NCBI RefSeq assembly: GCF_937616625.2
Contig: NC_065570.1
Span: 8,132,001-8,196,000 of the forward strand
DNA length: 64,000 bases
DNA from: Mercurialis annua
Lineage: Eukaryota; Streptophyta; Magnoliopsida; Malpighiales; Euphorbiaceae
Reading direction: 5' to 3'
How positions within the stretch are numbered: the stretch's first letter is position 1; each line of letters starts with the position of its first letter. The position numbers and the translations under genes were made by a program. A model generated the notes under the pieces. It was not told the DNA's origin. It was given only the letters and a program-made list of their open reading frames with translations, and did not search any database. Shown here one piece after another: positions 32,372-49,868 of the stretch.

Positions 32372-34772
32372 GAATCTTCAGCTGGAATTGTCAAGGACTA
32401 GGGAACAACTTGACAATTTCCCATCTTAAAACTTTTTGTAGAGCTTTAGCTCCTGATATTATGTTCCTAATGGAAACTAAAAATAAGAGCAAAAAAAATT
32501 AAAGAAATTAATAGAAAAATGTGGTTTTCAGTATTTCTGTTTTGTTGATCCTTTTGGTATTTCTGGTGGTATTTGTTTAGCATGGAAAAATCACATTACT
32601 GTTCAAATTCAAGGCACAAGCCAATACCTCATTATTTGCAGTATCATAGACCAAAAAAAGACCAACTTTGATATAATTTTTTGCCATTTACATTCCCAGA
32701 AATTAATTAGAAATACTCAGTTTTAAGAAATCATCCAACTTAAAAATAATCTACAAGATCCATTCCTATGTATTGGAGACTTTAATGACATTTTACATTA
32801 TACGGAAAAAGAAGGAGGAAATCCATTATTTTATGAGCACCATGAAAACTTTGTTAATTTTGTCTCAGATATGAATTTAACGGATATGGGCTTCTCGTGG
32901 CCGGAGTTTACTTGGTGTAATCGCAGAAATCCGCCATACATGATCCGGGAAAGAATAGACTGGAGTTTCGCATCTGCAACGTGGATAGAATTATTTCCGA
33001 ATTACCAAGTTTCCCATCATTCAGATATAGGATCTGATCATTGCCCCATTCTGATAGATACAAACAGAATTCGAGGTACTTCATCGAGAAAATTTTATTT
33101 TGACAGTAGAGCCGGATGTAACACATTTAATCGGTACCATTTGGGAATTTCAAATTGAAGGAAGTACGATGTTTCAAATTCACACAAAACTCAAAACTAT
33201 CAGACACAAACTTTTTGAATGGTGATCTAAAAACAATAAAAATTCAAAGACAAAAATGGATGCAATTCTCCAAAAAATAAATGATATAAAAAATCAAAAT
33301 GCAGACAACTTGGATTTGGACACCATTCGTAGTTTAGAGACTGATTTGGCGAAGGTGACTTTAGAGGAAGAATGTTATTGGGCTCAAAAATCTCGGCAAC
33401 TTTGGCTACAAGAGGGTGACAAAAATACTAAATTTTTTCACGGAGCGAAAAAAGAAAGATATCGTAGGAATATAATTCATGGAATAATGTCTCCAAATCA
33501 GTAATGGATCGAAGAACCGGAGATGGTTAAAACATAATTTAGTAAGTACTTCCGAACCATTTTCACAGCACAAAATAATCTGGATCAACCAGAATTGTTT
33601 AGGAATTTTCCACCTCGTGTCACGACAGCTATGAACGATGCTTTAGTTTCCCCTATCTCAAACTCAGAAATAAAATCAGCAGTGTTTTCAATAAACCCAA
33701 TCAAAGCTCCCGGAGGGGATGTGTTCACTGGGTTCTTTTTCCAAAACTACTGGAGCATTATAGGCGCAAATATTACTACCTCAATTAAGGAATTTTTTAG
33801 CGGAGGTAAAATGCTCAAAAGCATGAATCACACAATTATCTCCCTAATTCCGAAAGTTCAACATCCTCTTCTAGTCTCTGATTTTAGGCCGATTAGTTTG
33901 TGCTCTGTTTACTATAAAATCATTTCAAAAATCATAACATCATGCCTCCAAAAAATTTTACCCACCATCTTAAGCCAGTCTCAAAATGCATTTGTTAAAG
34001 GACAATCAATCGCAGACAACATTTTAATAGCGCATGAACTGCTCCATTTTCTCAAAGGTTACAAATCAGGCCTAAACAATTATATGGCGTTGAAACTTGA
34101 TGTCAGCAAGGCATATGATAGGTCAGATAGCAGTATTAAATCATTATGCTATATCTTGTGGTCAATCTGAAAAGCCCGGAATTCAGCAATCTTTAAAGAA
34201 AAGGCGTGGACTGAATCGATGGCTATCGAAATGGCTATTGCTTATGAAACAGAATATCAACAAGCCCAAACAGCCAAATTCAATCTTGGTCGATCAAATA
34301 TTAATTCTCCTTCAAGATCCACATCCAGCTCTACCGTCAACTCTTCCGGGAATAATTGCTCAATCACAATTCAATATGATGCAGGAACTAATAAGGACAA
34401 AAAATTTGGGGCAGTAGCGGGTATCGCTTTCTCAAAGGACGGGTTCAGATTAGGGAATTTCTCAGCAATTTTTAGATTTATTTGGGATCCGGAAATTCTA
34501 GAGTTCCTCGCTTTGCGTGAAGTTTTAAAGTGGAGTATCCGTATGGGTTGGTTTGATGTTTCGTTTGAAGGAGACGCCATCCAAGTATCCCAGTCAATAA
34601 ACAGTGGCAGTTGCCAGCTGTCATTATGCTGGGGTATATGTTAAGATATTTGGTGGCTAAAATCTCTCCTTCGAAACACAGGTTTCAAATACATCAAGCG
34701 AGAAAATAACAAAGAAGTGCATCAACTCGCACAACAAGCAAAGGCGAATTTTATATCAGCTCTAAATCAATA
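32368..34772 (+). pseudogene. LINE ORF2 (endonuclease-RT-RNase H), frameshifted and internally deleted
   Basis: It starts MRIFSWNCQGLG at ATG 32368, overlapping the ORF1 stop by ATGA. The endonuclease region continues with MFLMETKNKS, shifts frame in an A8 run near 32493, and resumes with FVDPFGISGGICLAW, IGDFNDI (about 32775) and GSDHCPIL (about 33030), both expected endonuclease motifs. The linker has QKSRQLWLQEGDKNTKFFH (about 33385), and reverse transcriptase blocks include PIKAPGGDVFTGFFFQNYW, DFRPISLC and LDVSKAYDR (about 34123). There the sequence jumps straight to SIKSLCYILWSI, the region just before RNase H, so the catalytic YADD block is missing. RNase H follows (QYDAGTN, LREVLKW, FEGDAIQV), with a stop at 34642 and readable sequence to 34772. 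Stops at 33502 and 34168 lie in the main frame. Confidence 0.8.
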
Positions 34773-34919
34773 GTCCTTGTAGTTTCCCTTTGTTCTTTCT
34801 ATCTCTATCTATCTTTGGAAAAAAAATAACTGGTAAATATGAATAAGTTATACAAAACAAGACACTTGTTTTAAAATTGAAAATACTAAATAACGGATGA
34901 CTGACACATGTAAAAAAAA

Positions 34920-35640
34920 GCATATGGAAACCCTAACAAGCAAGCGAAATGACTCGCTAAAAAATGAATCGACTCGCCCCAAATAAAATTAAAATTTACT
35001 AAAGCATAAATACCAAGATTTTAACTCACTTGCGGGGAGGCTAATGATGGAAATCGAATTCTATCATAACTACAGTGGAATCGAGTCGCATAAGATGTTT
35101 TTTCCGAGAGAACATCAGTTCTCGGCTAAAGTATAAGAACCCGCCAATATCAGTGTCCGAATCCATAAAATTCACCGAGCTTGAAGATCAAAAGAAGAAT
35201 CAGCCGAATCCTCAAATAATCTGGTATCCCCGAGGACTCAGAGAAAGCGCATTGCCTAAGGGAATCGCCTAAAGACCGAATATACGGAATATCTTTCCTA
35301 TTTGGACACAGATTTCAAATTAGGAAGATTAGCTTCTTCAGCAAGTGATTCCTGAATAAGACTTCTTTTTGAATAAGGAATTCTTTTCCTATTCAAGTTC
35401 AACATCTACCAAATAGGAGTCACTTTCCTATTTGAAAGTCTATTAGGTATTCTCTCAACTACTATATAAAGAGTTCGAGCTATGCCTAAGAACACAATTG
35501 CATTCATATACTAAAAACGCTACTCAAAATCTAAACTGACTTTAACATCGGAGAGTTAATCGGACAACTACCTTCCAGTTAGTTTTTACCCTGTTTTACA
35601 GATCACACACCGAATTAGAAAACAGACTCTATCATTAATT
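34920..35640 (+). mobile_element. Probable gypsy LTR remnant with TATA box
   Basis: A less AT-rich stretch with a clear TATATAAA at 35463-35470 followed by AACATCGGAGAGTTAATCGG and TTTTACCCTGTTTTACAG, a sequence order common near the 3' end of plant gypsy LTRs. No matching LTR, TSD or primer site was found, and the start is a guess. A frame of 65 codons at 35075-35272 is probably chance. The DNA from 35640 to 36560 is AT-rich with nothing recognised. Confidence 0.45.
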
Positions 35641-36564
35641 AACAAATTCAATTATTTATCAAAAAAAAAAACTAACAAATTCAATTATTAGTGTCGGATT
35701 ACTTGATGTTATTACTTATTAGGACAAAGATCATGGTCAGAGATTCTTTCTCGCAACAATATACAGATATATGAAGACATGCCATAGATTCTTCTCTTTG
35801 GACTTTTCAATAGTTATTGTCCTAAACCAGTCACTCATCATTAAAGCTAAAAGTAAAACATTAGCAAAACATATATTTAAGTTTCTACATTATCATATTT
35901 TTATAAAGGAGACCCTTCCATTATAATTTATATATACTGAAATTTTATATTTTTCATTTTATAATCTTTAGATCACTTTGTCAAAAAAAAGAAAAAAAGA
36001 TAATTCACGGTATCAAATCAAACCAAAAAAATTCAATTGATGTACTTATTTTCAATAATAATAAAATACAGGGACTCAATTTAAAAAATAATAATATAAA
36101 AAATAAATAATTTTTTTATTTCAAATATATTAACGGCGCATGTAGTAAAAAATGAATAAATACAGGGATCTATTCAAAAAAGAAGAAGATATGATAGTAT
36201 AATAACCTAAATATATATTTTGCCTAAAACATTTCCTTTGTATGGTTATTATCTTAGCACCTACCTAACTAAGTAACTATTTATAAGAAACTCGGGTAAC
36301 TATTAATTTAATGAGATCCAATGAATTAAAAAAAAAAAAAATAAGTAACTATTATACTTTTTTTTTTTTCTGTTCATTAATTCATGGAATTTGGTCCTAC
36401 AAATTACCCTAACAAACACTATCATTAAAAGAACAATTTTGTAACCTAAAAACCAGCAATCAACACACATGTTATTAATTTTATTTATATATTATACATA
36501 TATATTTAATTTGTTTAATAATTGTTTTTGTATTTTATGAGATTAAGTTTTTATTTCCTTATTA

Positions 36565-36907
36565 GAGCATCTCCACTCTAGTGCTAAAATACCTCACAAT
36601 GCTATAATTTAGCATTTAGTATAAAAAACACATCTCCATTGCACTTCTATTTCATGTGCTAAATTTAACATATGCTAAACTTTGTGCCAAATTTGTTAGA
36701 AAGTTTAGCATATGCTAAATTTTATTATATCTAAATTATTTACAGATATGCCATCAATAATGATAATCACTTATAAAACTATAAATTTAGTATTTAGTTT
36801 AGCATTTTGCAATGGAGCAAATTTCAATAATATGTGCTATATGTAGCATTTTATCTTATTTTGTGCTAAAAATAGCATAAAAAATACAACATGGAATGGA
36901 GATGCTC
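36565..36907. mobile_element. MITE with GAGCATCTCCA ends, Tourist- or hAT-like (343 bp)
   Basis: Starts GAGCATCTCCACTC and ends GGAATGGAGATGCTC; TTA (extendable to TTATTA) flanks both sides, which fits a PIF/Harbinger (Tourist) TTA target. The arms carry repeated TTAGCATATGCTAAA-type palindromes. A hAT origin is not excluded. Confidence 0.75.
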
Positions 36908-37440
36908 TTATTATTACAAGTACTATAATTTAGAAATGGAATAGATAGGTTTCAGAGGTAATTTATGACAGCGTCCATTAATTTCGTGTTATAAACAGAT
37001 TAACAAGTTTTAAATACAGATCTGCAAAAGATCAATTTAAATTTATCAATTTTACATTTCTAACGAATCAAATTATCTATATATTAATGAAAGAAAATAA
37101 CATAACAGAAAATGAAAAAGACAGAAAGAGACCCACTGAGCCTCTGAATTGAACTAACAAGCATAAAGAAAACAGACAAAAGGACCCAAATTCTGCTTAA
37201 ATTTCAAATGTTTGCAAATTAAAGAGACAACAAATGGCATATTCTCTTCTTAATTCTTGCTTTTCATTCTATTCTTTTTTCTTTTCTTTTAAGTTTGCAC
37301 CTACCATTTCCTTCCATTCTAAGATTTTCTCTAAACATTACTCTCCTTACCTAAACATTGAATTTCCACACCATTTCACTCACTTTATAACATATTCTTA
37401 TATAAATTAGGAGTTAGCGGGAATTAACGGAAAATAGTAT

Positions 37441-37560
37441 ATATTTTTAAATTTAAACCAGACAAATTACGGTCTACGGAGAATCGGGGTTTAAACCCCG
37501 ACCTCATGCAACGAAGGACTTGGCTATTAGGCCAAGCCTTCACATGCTTGATAGCATATT
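37441..37560 (-). mobile_element. Candidate degenerate SINE
   Basis: On the minus strand TTGGCCTAATAGCCAAGTCC resembles a decayed A box and GGTCGGGGTTTAAACCCC a B box in which the central CG has decayed to TA on both strands. Poly(A) and duplication are not clear. Confidence 0.4.
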
Positions 37561-38310
37561 CATGTGTTTGTAATTCTATAATGGCTTAGTACACTCATTT
37601 TTAAGTCTTTCTATTTGTAGCTCAAACTTTTAAAACTGTCAATTTTAAACGATTTTTAAAATTTCACTTTAATTGTAACCATTTGTTCAATTAGAGTGAA
37701 AAAAAAAATCCATGCCCTTCATATTGCTTTAAATTATTCTAGTTTGACATTTTTAAAAATTCCAAATATGAATGACATATTTAAATCTTTTTCTACTTCA
37801 ACTTAAAAAAATAGCAACAACGAAAATTAAAAATTGAGAAATGAACTAAAATTTACGATTTTAATATTTTGGGCAGTAAATAAAAATGTTGTAAAGATGA
37901 GGTATTATTCAATAATTAAGCCTTTTATAAAGAAGATAGATCTTGTTTTAACATTTGAATTCAAAGGATTAACATATTAAAAGAATCTTTAATAATCCAT
38001 ATTTATAAAATATTAAGTTATAAAAACTTATGTTAAAAAAAAGTATATGAGGAAATTATAGAGAAAAGAACGCATCGATGTAATGTTTTAAAATTTTGAA
38101 TTGAACATAATTTCAAAATTTATAATTGAGGTTACCTTTCTAGTTTCACCATTGAATTCTCTCATTTTGAGTGAAAAAATGTAGGCTTGTAGTAATGCAT
38201 GGCATGGTTCAACAAGAAATAAGATGACTTTTCATGAAAAGTTTGAGAGAGTGATACGACTTGACTCTAGAAAGAAAAAGTTAAAAAAAGTTAAATAAGT
38301 GACATATAGT

Positions 38311-38515
38311 TAAAGGCTTTTTTTTTTTAAGCCCATCCGGTTTCCAAGGCTTCGCCTTGACTAATCCGGATCCGACCCGTGTCGCGCACCTGGCATGGTG
38401 GGTGAGTCTTCCAGTGGGAATTTTCTGCATTCACAAGGACTCGAACCCGAGACCTTGCTTAAGCGATAACAAGCCGCTTACCACTTGGACCAACTCCCAT
38501 TGGTAAAGGCTTTTT
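38311..38515 (-). mobile_element. tRNA-derived SINE (about 181 bp)
   Basis: The body, 38323-38503, read on the minus strand begins ACCAATGGGAGTTGG, has an A-box-like TGGTCCAAGTGGTAAGC and a B box GGTTCGAGTCC (complement at 38437-38447), and ends in an A-run (T-run at 38318-38328). The flanks TAAAGGCTTTTT (38311-38322, 38504-38515) are a target duplication. SINEs are transcribed by RNA polymerase III from these internal boxes and mobilised by LINE proteins. It is not a tRNA gene: it lacks a foldable acceptor stem and has a long unrelated tail. Confidence 0.8.
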
Positions 38516-39435
38516 AAATATTAACTATTTGAGAAACCTCTCAAATAGTAAATTTTTTTCTTTCTTGTTCATGTGAGGTGGTTTTTGGCAAAAATTACAT
38601 CCCCAATCTCTCAAATTCAGGTTTTTTTTCCAGTTTTTTCATAGGTTTTATCTTTATTTTTAGATAAAATTTCTTTCTTGAACAGTGTTGGTCTAGATTT
38701 AAAAATTATTTTCTACCCTAATATTTTAATTGAGATTGGATCCGATCTAGTAGAAATTAAGAGTACTTTTTCATCTTTGGAGATGAAATTGTTTTTTGCG
38801 GTGCAAACGACTTGAATTTCTGAAACAATTAGAGGCACCATCTTACGACGGATTTTACCAAATATACGTATGTTTTACGTCAATATCGATGATGTCTTTA
38901 ATTTTCAAGAGGAGATATATCACATAAGATGTGATTCAGGACTTTAACGATGAAGTTATAGCTGCTAACTGTAGCAGTTGCGCGATTAAAGTTAGTATTA
39001 TCATGGAAAGCGAAACTAATCTAATTTTCTTTATTTTAAAGGTTGTAATGGATGTCTTCAATAACAACTTTTTACTTTATAATATTATCAATTTGATAGC
39101 ACATTACTACTTTAACTTAATTGAGATGCATAAATGTTGTTTTAATTATCATAAAACATCTCATGTAATAGCATATGACTATTTTAATTTATTTAATTGG
39201 TTGGGGTATATTCCTCCGATTATCATATTCTATATACTGGCTGATAATCATCTTTTAATTAATATAATTTTTTATTTTCAAAAAAAAATATCAATTATGT
39301 TTTTAAATTATATAATAACGAAAAAATTAACAACTTTATTAAAACATAAAAATAAAAAAATTGGAAATGAAACGCAATTTCTAACAGATATATTTTCTCC
39401 ATCCATTTAAAAAAATATATTTCATTTGTATATGA

Positions 39436-40336
39436 ATTAAGAATAAATAAAGATCAATTCAACTGTTGTACTTGGTATGAAATATAAAAAAAAAAAAATC
39501 ATTTTTGAGACTATGAAGTTATATGAATCTTCCAACTTCTCGTTTTCGTATCAAACCGCACTTTCTCTAAAGAGTGAAACACACAATCCGGTTTTAAAAG
39601 TAAAAAGTTTAAAAATTGTGCTTAATATTTTTCTCATTCATTGAATTAATGCTTAATGATTTTTATATTTTAATTTTCACCTTATATTTTAAAACTTTAA
39701 AAATAGATTATTTTTTTAAAATAAAAATTAAGAGATTTTTTTTTCCTTTTCTCAGGTTAGCTCCCTCCGCTCTGATTACCCGCAGACGATCCTTCAAAAC
39801 GAGGAGCATATCTACAACTCCCCATGAGCAGATCTGCAGCTCCTCCAACGAGGAGCTGAAGGAGCTCCTGTTTCTCATTTTGGAGGAGTAGATATGCTCC
39901 TCGGAGCAGATTTTTCCCTAATGGTAGTTCACGGTGGCTGTGGTGGAGTGGTTGGTGGTGGTAGTGGTTGTCGATTTTGATTTTCGGGTGGTGGGTGGCA
40001 GCAGACGGTGGTGGCGGCGGCGGTGAGAGGGAAGAAAAAGAATCCCTAATTTCTGTTCAAAAATAATTAAAACTAGTGTTAATTAGTGTTTAATTTAAGA
40101 TTTTAATTAGTGTTAATTAAGATTATTTAGAGTTAATTAGGATTAATATTTTTAATTAGGCAATCCTACTCTCTTTTTTGGGTCAAAAGAGTGAAATTGA
40201 TCTCGTTTTTGTGCGGGTTGAATTGGTCCAGTTTTGCTAAATTGTGGGTTGAACTGATCCGGTTTGCTCGAAAACGACTTTTTTGATATTTCGTACCAAG
40301 TACAGAGGGTAATTGATCTTTTATTTGATTAAGAAT
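39436..40336. mobile_element. MITE-like element upstream of CPK13 (883 bp)
   Basis: The element 39445-40327 has ends AAATAAAGATCAATTC and, on the complement, CAAATAAAAGATCAATT, and a perfect 9-bp duplication ATTAAGAAT (39436-39444, 40328-40336). Both arms contain GTACTTGGTAYGAAATAT. The centre (39755-40045) is unusually GC-rich: GGAGCAGATC/GAGGAGC repeats and a GGTGGTGGCGGCGG stretch. It ends 938 bp before the CPK13 start codon. A 91-codon frame at 39616-39891 across the junction of AT- and GC-rich parts is probably not a gene. Confidence 0.8.
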
Positions 40337-40867
40337 AAACTATTTGTGACTTTTACTTTTACTAACGGTGATCTCGTAAATTGTATTTGAAATTGTAACT
40401 CATTAGTTTTAAAAAGAGAAAGAACAAAAAATATTTATACTTTTGATTTAAAATATTTGTCTCTTCAGAAAAATTGTTGGTCCATAATATTTAACACTAT
40501 AAAATATTAAAAAAATATTTATTGATATTTTTTTTAAAAAATAATAAATAATTAGTCGAAACTAAAAAGACTAATCAATAATATAGAAATAATTGTATTT
40601 AACATGAACAATTTAATAAAAAAAATATTAAATAAAATATATTTTAATTCTTTAATCTATATAAAATATTTTAAAACAAAAAATATTATAGACGTAAAAA
40701 ATAAATTAATAAAAACAATACCTCCATTGTGAAACTGAAAGAGAGTACAAATTAACTGAAAATTGAAGGGTCCTTTATCGTAAAGCCAAATTCAATTCTT
40801 TTTGTACACAAAAAATGATAACCCATCATTCTGTCTCGTTTGCTCCCAATGGCCAACACAACAGACC

Positions 40868-40922
40868 AATAACCGAATCGAATCGAATCGAACCCAATCG
40901 AACCCAACCCAACCCAACCCAA
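40868..40922 (+). repeat. Imperfect pentanucleotide repeat in the CPK13 upstream region
   Basis: CGAAT units change into CCCAA units across about 55 bp, roughly 345 bp upstream of the CPK13 start. It may vary in length between individuals. Confidence 0.85.
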
Positions 40923-41106
40923 CGTCTCTCTGTTTTCCCACCCACCACCCCGTTCCGACCTGCATATTAGCCGACAAAAGTCACACTACCAAAGACGACG
41001 ATTCTTTAAATTAAAAAAATAGTAAACTCATTTTCAGTTCACTTATAAAAAATTTAAAACAGTAAAAAATATCTCAAAAGACTAAAAAAGAAAAAAAATT
41101 CCTCAC

Positions 41107-41265
41107 AAAAAGCCACCGTACTCAGTACTCACACCACACCACACCACCACCACAACCACCACCAACTCCGCCACTTCTCTCTCCTTCCTACTCTATTAGT
41201 AGGAGTAGAATGTGAAACCCTAACTTCAAGATCCGTCGCCAAATCAACACCTCAGCTAGAAAAAT
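41107..41265 (+). promoter_or_regulatory. Probable CPK13 5' leader, CCA- and CT-rich
   Basis: The stretch directly upstream of the ATG has ACCACCACCACAACC repeats and a CTTCTCTCTCCTTCC pyrimidine patch, typical of plant 5' leaders and core promoters. I see no convincing TATA box, so the transcription start is not placed. No upstream ATG occurs in the last 50 bp except ATGTGA at about 41210, a one-codon minimal upstream frame. Confidence 0.5.
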
Positions 41266-46680
<5,415 letters not shown>

Positions 46681-47452
46681 GAGCGACAGATACGAAGGTT
46701 TGTTTTATTCGTCCATGAAAAGCAAAGTATTAGGTCATCACTCTCCATCTTAGACTTGCTTTCTTCTGTGATTATTTGCTCGTTTTTTTTTTTTAAATTT
46801 GCTTGGGAGCTAACGGAGATTGATTGCGTCTTGTCTGTCTCTGCAAATATTGATTATGTAATGTATGCTTCGATCCATTATCACTTCAACCTTTGCTAAT
46901 TGTTTACAGTTGACAATGTGAGTTTTGAACTCTTAGGGCTGTAGCATATTCTACGTCAACAAAAGGTATTGCGATTCTATCTGTTTTTTGTGCTACAAAT
47001 TTAGACACGCACGCTTCTGTTTCCGTAACATGTGCATAAATACTTCTCGAGTTCTACATTTTGGTGTTTCATTTTCATGTCTGAAATCATTAAAAATATG
47101 TTTTTTCATTTTCCGTTTTAGTCTCTCCCTTTCTCTTGCTATGTATAGTTCATAACTTAATTACGTTATAGTTCATAACTTAATTACGTTGTATCTTCAG
47201 AGTAGTTCAGCAACATTAATTATACTTTAAATATCTTGTTCGATTTCAAATTAAGCATCATAAACTTAATTATCAAGTATCATTAAAAAATATACTTCAA
47301 CGTCCCGATAAAGTTATCTTTTTCTGTTCTGTTTAAAAAACTCTTACTCATTTTTAGTAAATAACAATTTTTAAAATTAATTTTATTATAATATCCTTAT
47401 TTAAAATCCACTAAAAACTGATTTTTATTGCTATCTATTGAATTATGTCCGG
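46681..47452 (+). other. CPK13 3' untranslated region and downstream DNA
   Basis: T-rich sequence with ATGTAATGTATG near 46856-46867 that could serve as a plant polyadenylation element; the cleavage site cannot be fixed. Beyond about 47100 nothing is recognised. Confidence 0.4.
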
Positions 47453-48238
47453 AAATAAGAATGAACAAAGGATCATTTCACCTCCTGAACTTGGTACGAA
47501 GTATTAAAAAAGGTCAAAGTTCGTGAAACTGGATCAAACAAACCCATAACTTGGCAAAATCGAATCAGTTTCACCTTTCCTCCATCCTCGTCCACTCACA
47601 TACAACGTTTGAAACACTCTATATAAATATAATGGTAAAAGGTTCAAAATAGTCTTTAAATTAATATTTGAATATTTAAAAAAAAATAAAAAAAATTCTA
47701 CAATTTTAAAAATTTATATATTAAACAATATTTTTTTAGAAAATATAGGGACTTTATTATTTTTCCCTCCATCTCAAATCCACCGGTAATTGCCCTCGCA
47801 CACCATCGGAAAAGTTTTTCCACCTCCGTCGACATCCGAGAAGGAGCAGTCGCAGGAGAGGGCAGTCGCTCCTTCTCAAAGAGGAGTAGAGCAAATATGC
47901 TCTTTCTCAGAGAGAGAAGGAGCAAAGAGGAGTCGTTTTGGATGTCGGCGGGTATGAAGGCGGCATAATTTTTTGGCGTTTGCGGCGGTTTTCGATAGGA
48001 AAAAAATTTCTGGCGATGGTGTTGGAGTCAGCGGCGGTTTTTGATGAAAATGGAGAGGTTAATTGATCCGGTTTTGCTAGTTTGGGGGGGGGGGGTGATA
48101 TCCCTATTCTCTTGGGTATGTTTTCAATATAATTTGTCAAATTGTGGGCTTGTTTGATCTATTTTTGCGAACTTGGATTTTTTTTGATATTCCGTGCCAA
48201 GTTTAGAAGGTGAAATGATCCTTTGTTCAAATAAGAAT
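47453..48238. mobile_element. MITE-like element downstream of CPK13 (766 bp)
   Basis: The element 47463-48228 starts GAACAAAGGATCATTTCACC and ends with the exact complement, flanked by a perfect 10-bp duplication AAATAAGAAT (47453-47462, 48229-48238). Both arms include AACTTGG(T/C)ACG. The centre (47760-48060) is GC-rich with GGAGCAG/CTCCTTCTC repeats and a poly-G run at 48084-48097. It is the same family as 39445-40327 by arm sequence and layout, so CPK13 sits between two related copies. Confidence 0.85.
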
Positions 48239-49582
48239 TAATGACTATAGTAAATAAGTGTATAGTAGGACAACTAAAATAAGAAGTGTAGAAATTATCA
48301 TATTAATTGTTTTTACTTTTGAAATGTATAGTGTGTAATAATGAGAAAGTGGTTAATTCTGAAGGAGTATTATTATTAGACGATGAACTGTATATGATTG
48401 ATTTTAATGAAGGAATAATGGTTTCCATCAATCCTTTCGATATTTTCTTCTAATACTTTCATTGAAGTTCTATATATAAAGAAAAAGAGTAAATTTTAAA
48501 TGTAGGGCCTTAAATTAGAAAATTCGGCCGACGAGGTGAAAAGAGTTTTAAAAATAATATATATAATGATTTATAAAATGCTTTTGAGATAAAGAGTTTT
48601 TAAAAATAAAAATAGAATCAATAATCAATCAATGAAACGAGTATACATAAAAAGAGTATAAATATTGATTGCGTGGTATATGACATGTGATGATGTGGTT
48701 TGAGTCTAAAATCAGTTTTAGAGTTAGGCCGTTATTTCAAAATATTAATATATATTTAATGACTGGATTTGACAAGTTCAAGAGTTTAGAGAGTGGGACA
48801 TCAATGATGAGGATTTTTGGCATAGCGAAATAATTAAGAGTTTATTTACTTTTGAATATAAAAAAGTATATTGTTTTATATTATCAAATGTATTATGCAA
48901 TCGCGTTGCACACGAACAGCTTGGAAACATTGATACGAATATTAGTAGTATGTGCCTTAAGGCCATTTCATCATATATATTTGTAGAACTAATCATAATG
49001 GTGAAGATATATATGTCCATTTGAACTAATTTGTGAGTGGTGCGGAGGCCGAACTCGCCCATGCTTATGGCTGACCTTGTTCTGACTTAATTTTGAAAAA
49101 TAGAGTCGCCACCTAACTTAGCTAAGAAATATCTTTTCTACCGACTAGATAATCTCACATGCCTATGGATGAGATTATCATGCATTGGTCCAAAAGATCG
49201 AGTTCGTGAACACAACCTAATTCTTAATTTGACTTATTAATTTTATCGATTTAAAAGACATATTCCAATATAAAAGTATCTTATCAAAGCAGGAAGTTCA
49301 AAATATAACATATTGGAAGGTAAATGGTTGGAAAGTAAATAACGGAAAAATAAAAGACTGGAAAGTAAGTGCGAAAAACATGCATTACATTTAAGACTCG
49401 CATATTACTCGATCTGGATTGGCATGGTGAACGAGTAGCAAGTACTCATAAGGAAGCGTCCAATCCTGGAATGTCTAGCACATAACAAATAAATGTGAAT
49501 TTTATTCCAGTTGCATGCATAAAACCTAACCGGATATACCATCTTAAATACCTATACAACCATTAATTATAGTTTCATGGCA
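48239..49582. other. Intergenic, repeat-like, nothing firmly recognised
   Basis: No supported gene. The stretch around 49085-49130 (TAGAGTCGCCACCTAA) is a phrase I associate with degraded plant LTR retrotransposons, but I see no LTR ends. Confidence 0.35.
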
Positions 49583-49868
49583 GCCTTAAGCAGGGGCGGA
49601 ACTAGGGAGGGTCGAAGAGGGCCGGCCGACCCTCCTCGCCGAACAAAAATTAAAAAAAAATTAGAATTTTTAGGTTTTTTTCAGTAGGGGCGGTTATAAC
49701 CGCCCCTAGAAACCGCCCCTACATGTGTTAGGGGCGGTTAAAACCGCCCCTAGAACAACAAATTAACAGATTTACACCATATTTACAGCCGTTTGATTTT
49801 TTAAATAGCCGAACGTAAAAATTTCGACCCTCCTAAGTTGGAGTCCTGGTTCCGCCACTGGCCTTAAG
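49583..49868. mobile_element. hAT-type MITE with nested GGGGCGG palindromes (270 bp)
   Basis: The element 49591-49860 starts CAGGGGCGGAACTAGG and its right end complement is CAGTGGCGGAACCAGG, flanked by a perfect 8-bp duplication GCCTTAAG (49583-49590, 49861-49868). The interior has a perfect 24-bp palindrome (49685-49708, half-site TAGGGGCGGTTA) and a near-perfect second one (49729-49752). Confidence 0.92.

Larger units (their letters stand above)
29711..34837 (+). mobile_element. LINE-1-like retrotransposon with internal deletion
   Basis: The element is about 5.1 kb (29723-34825): an approximately 0.65-kb 5' leader, ORF1, a damaged ORF2 and a short A-run at the 3' end (34819-34826). A probable 12-bp target duplication, ATAACTGATAAA (29711-29722) versus ATAACTGGTAAA (34826-34837), differs at one position. 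Plant LINEs carry ORF1 (nucleic-acid-binding) and ORF2 (endonuclease, reverse transcriptase, RNase H). ORF2 has lost the reverse transcriptase core, so the copy is dead. Confidence 0.8.

Noticed and set aside
38931..39410. A 159-codon open frame upstream of CPK13
   Set aside because: Very AT-rich, composition-biased (Ile, Phe, Asn, Lys), with no recognisable domain or splice context. Probably a chance frame.
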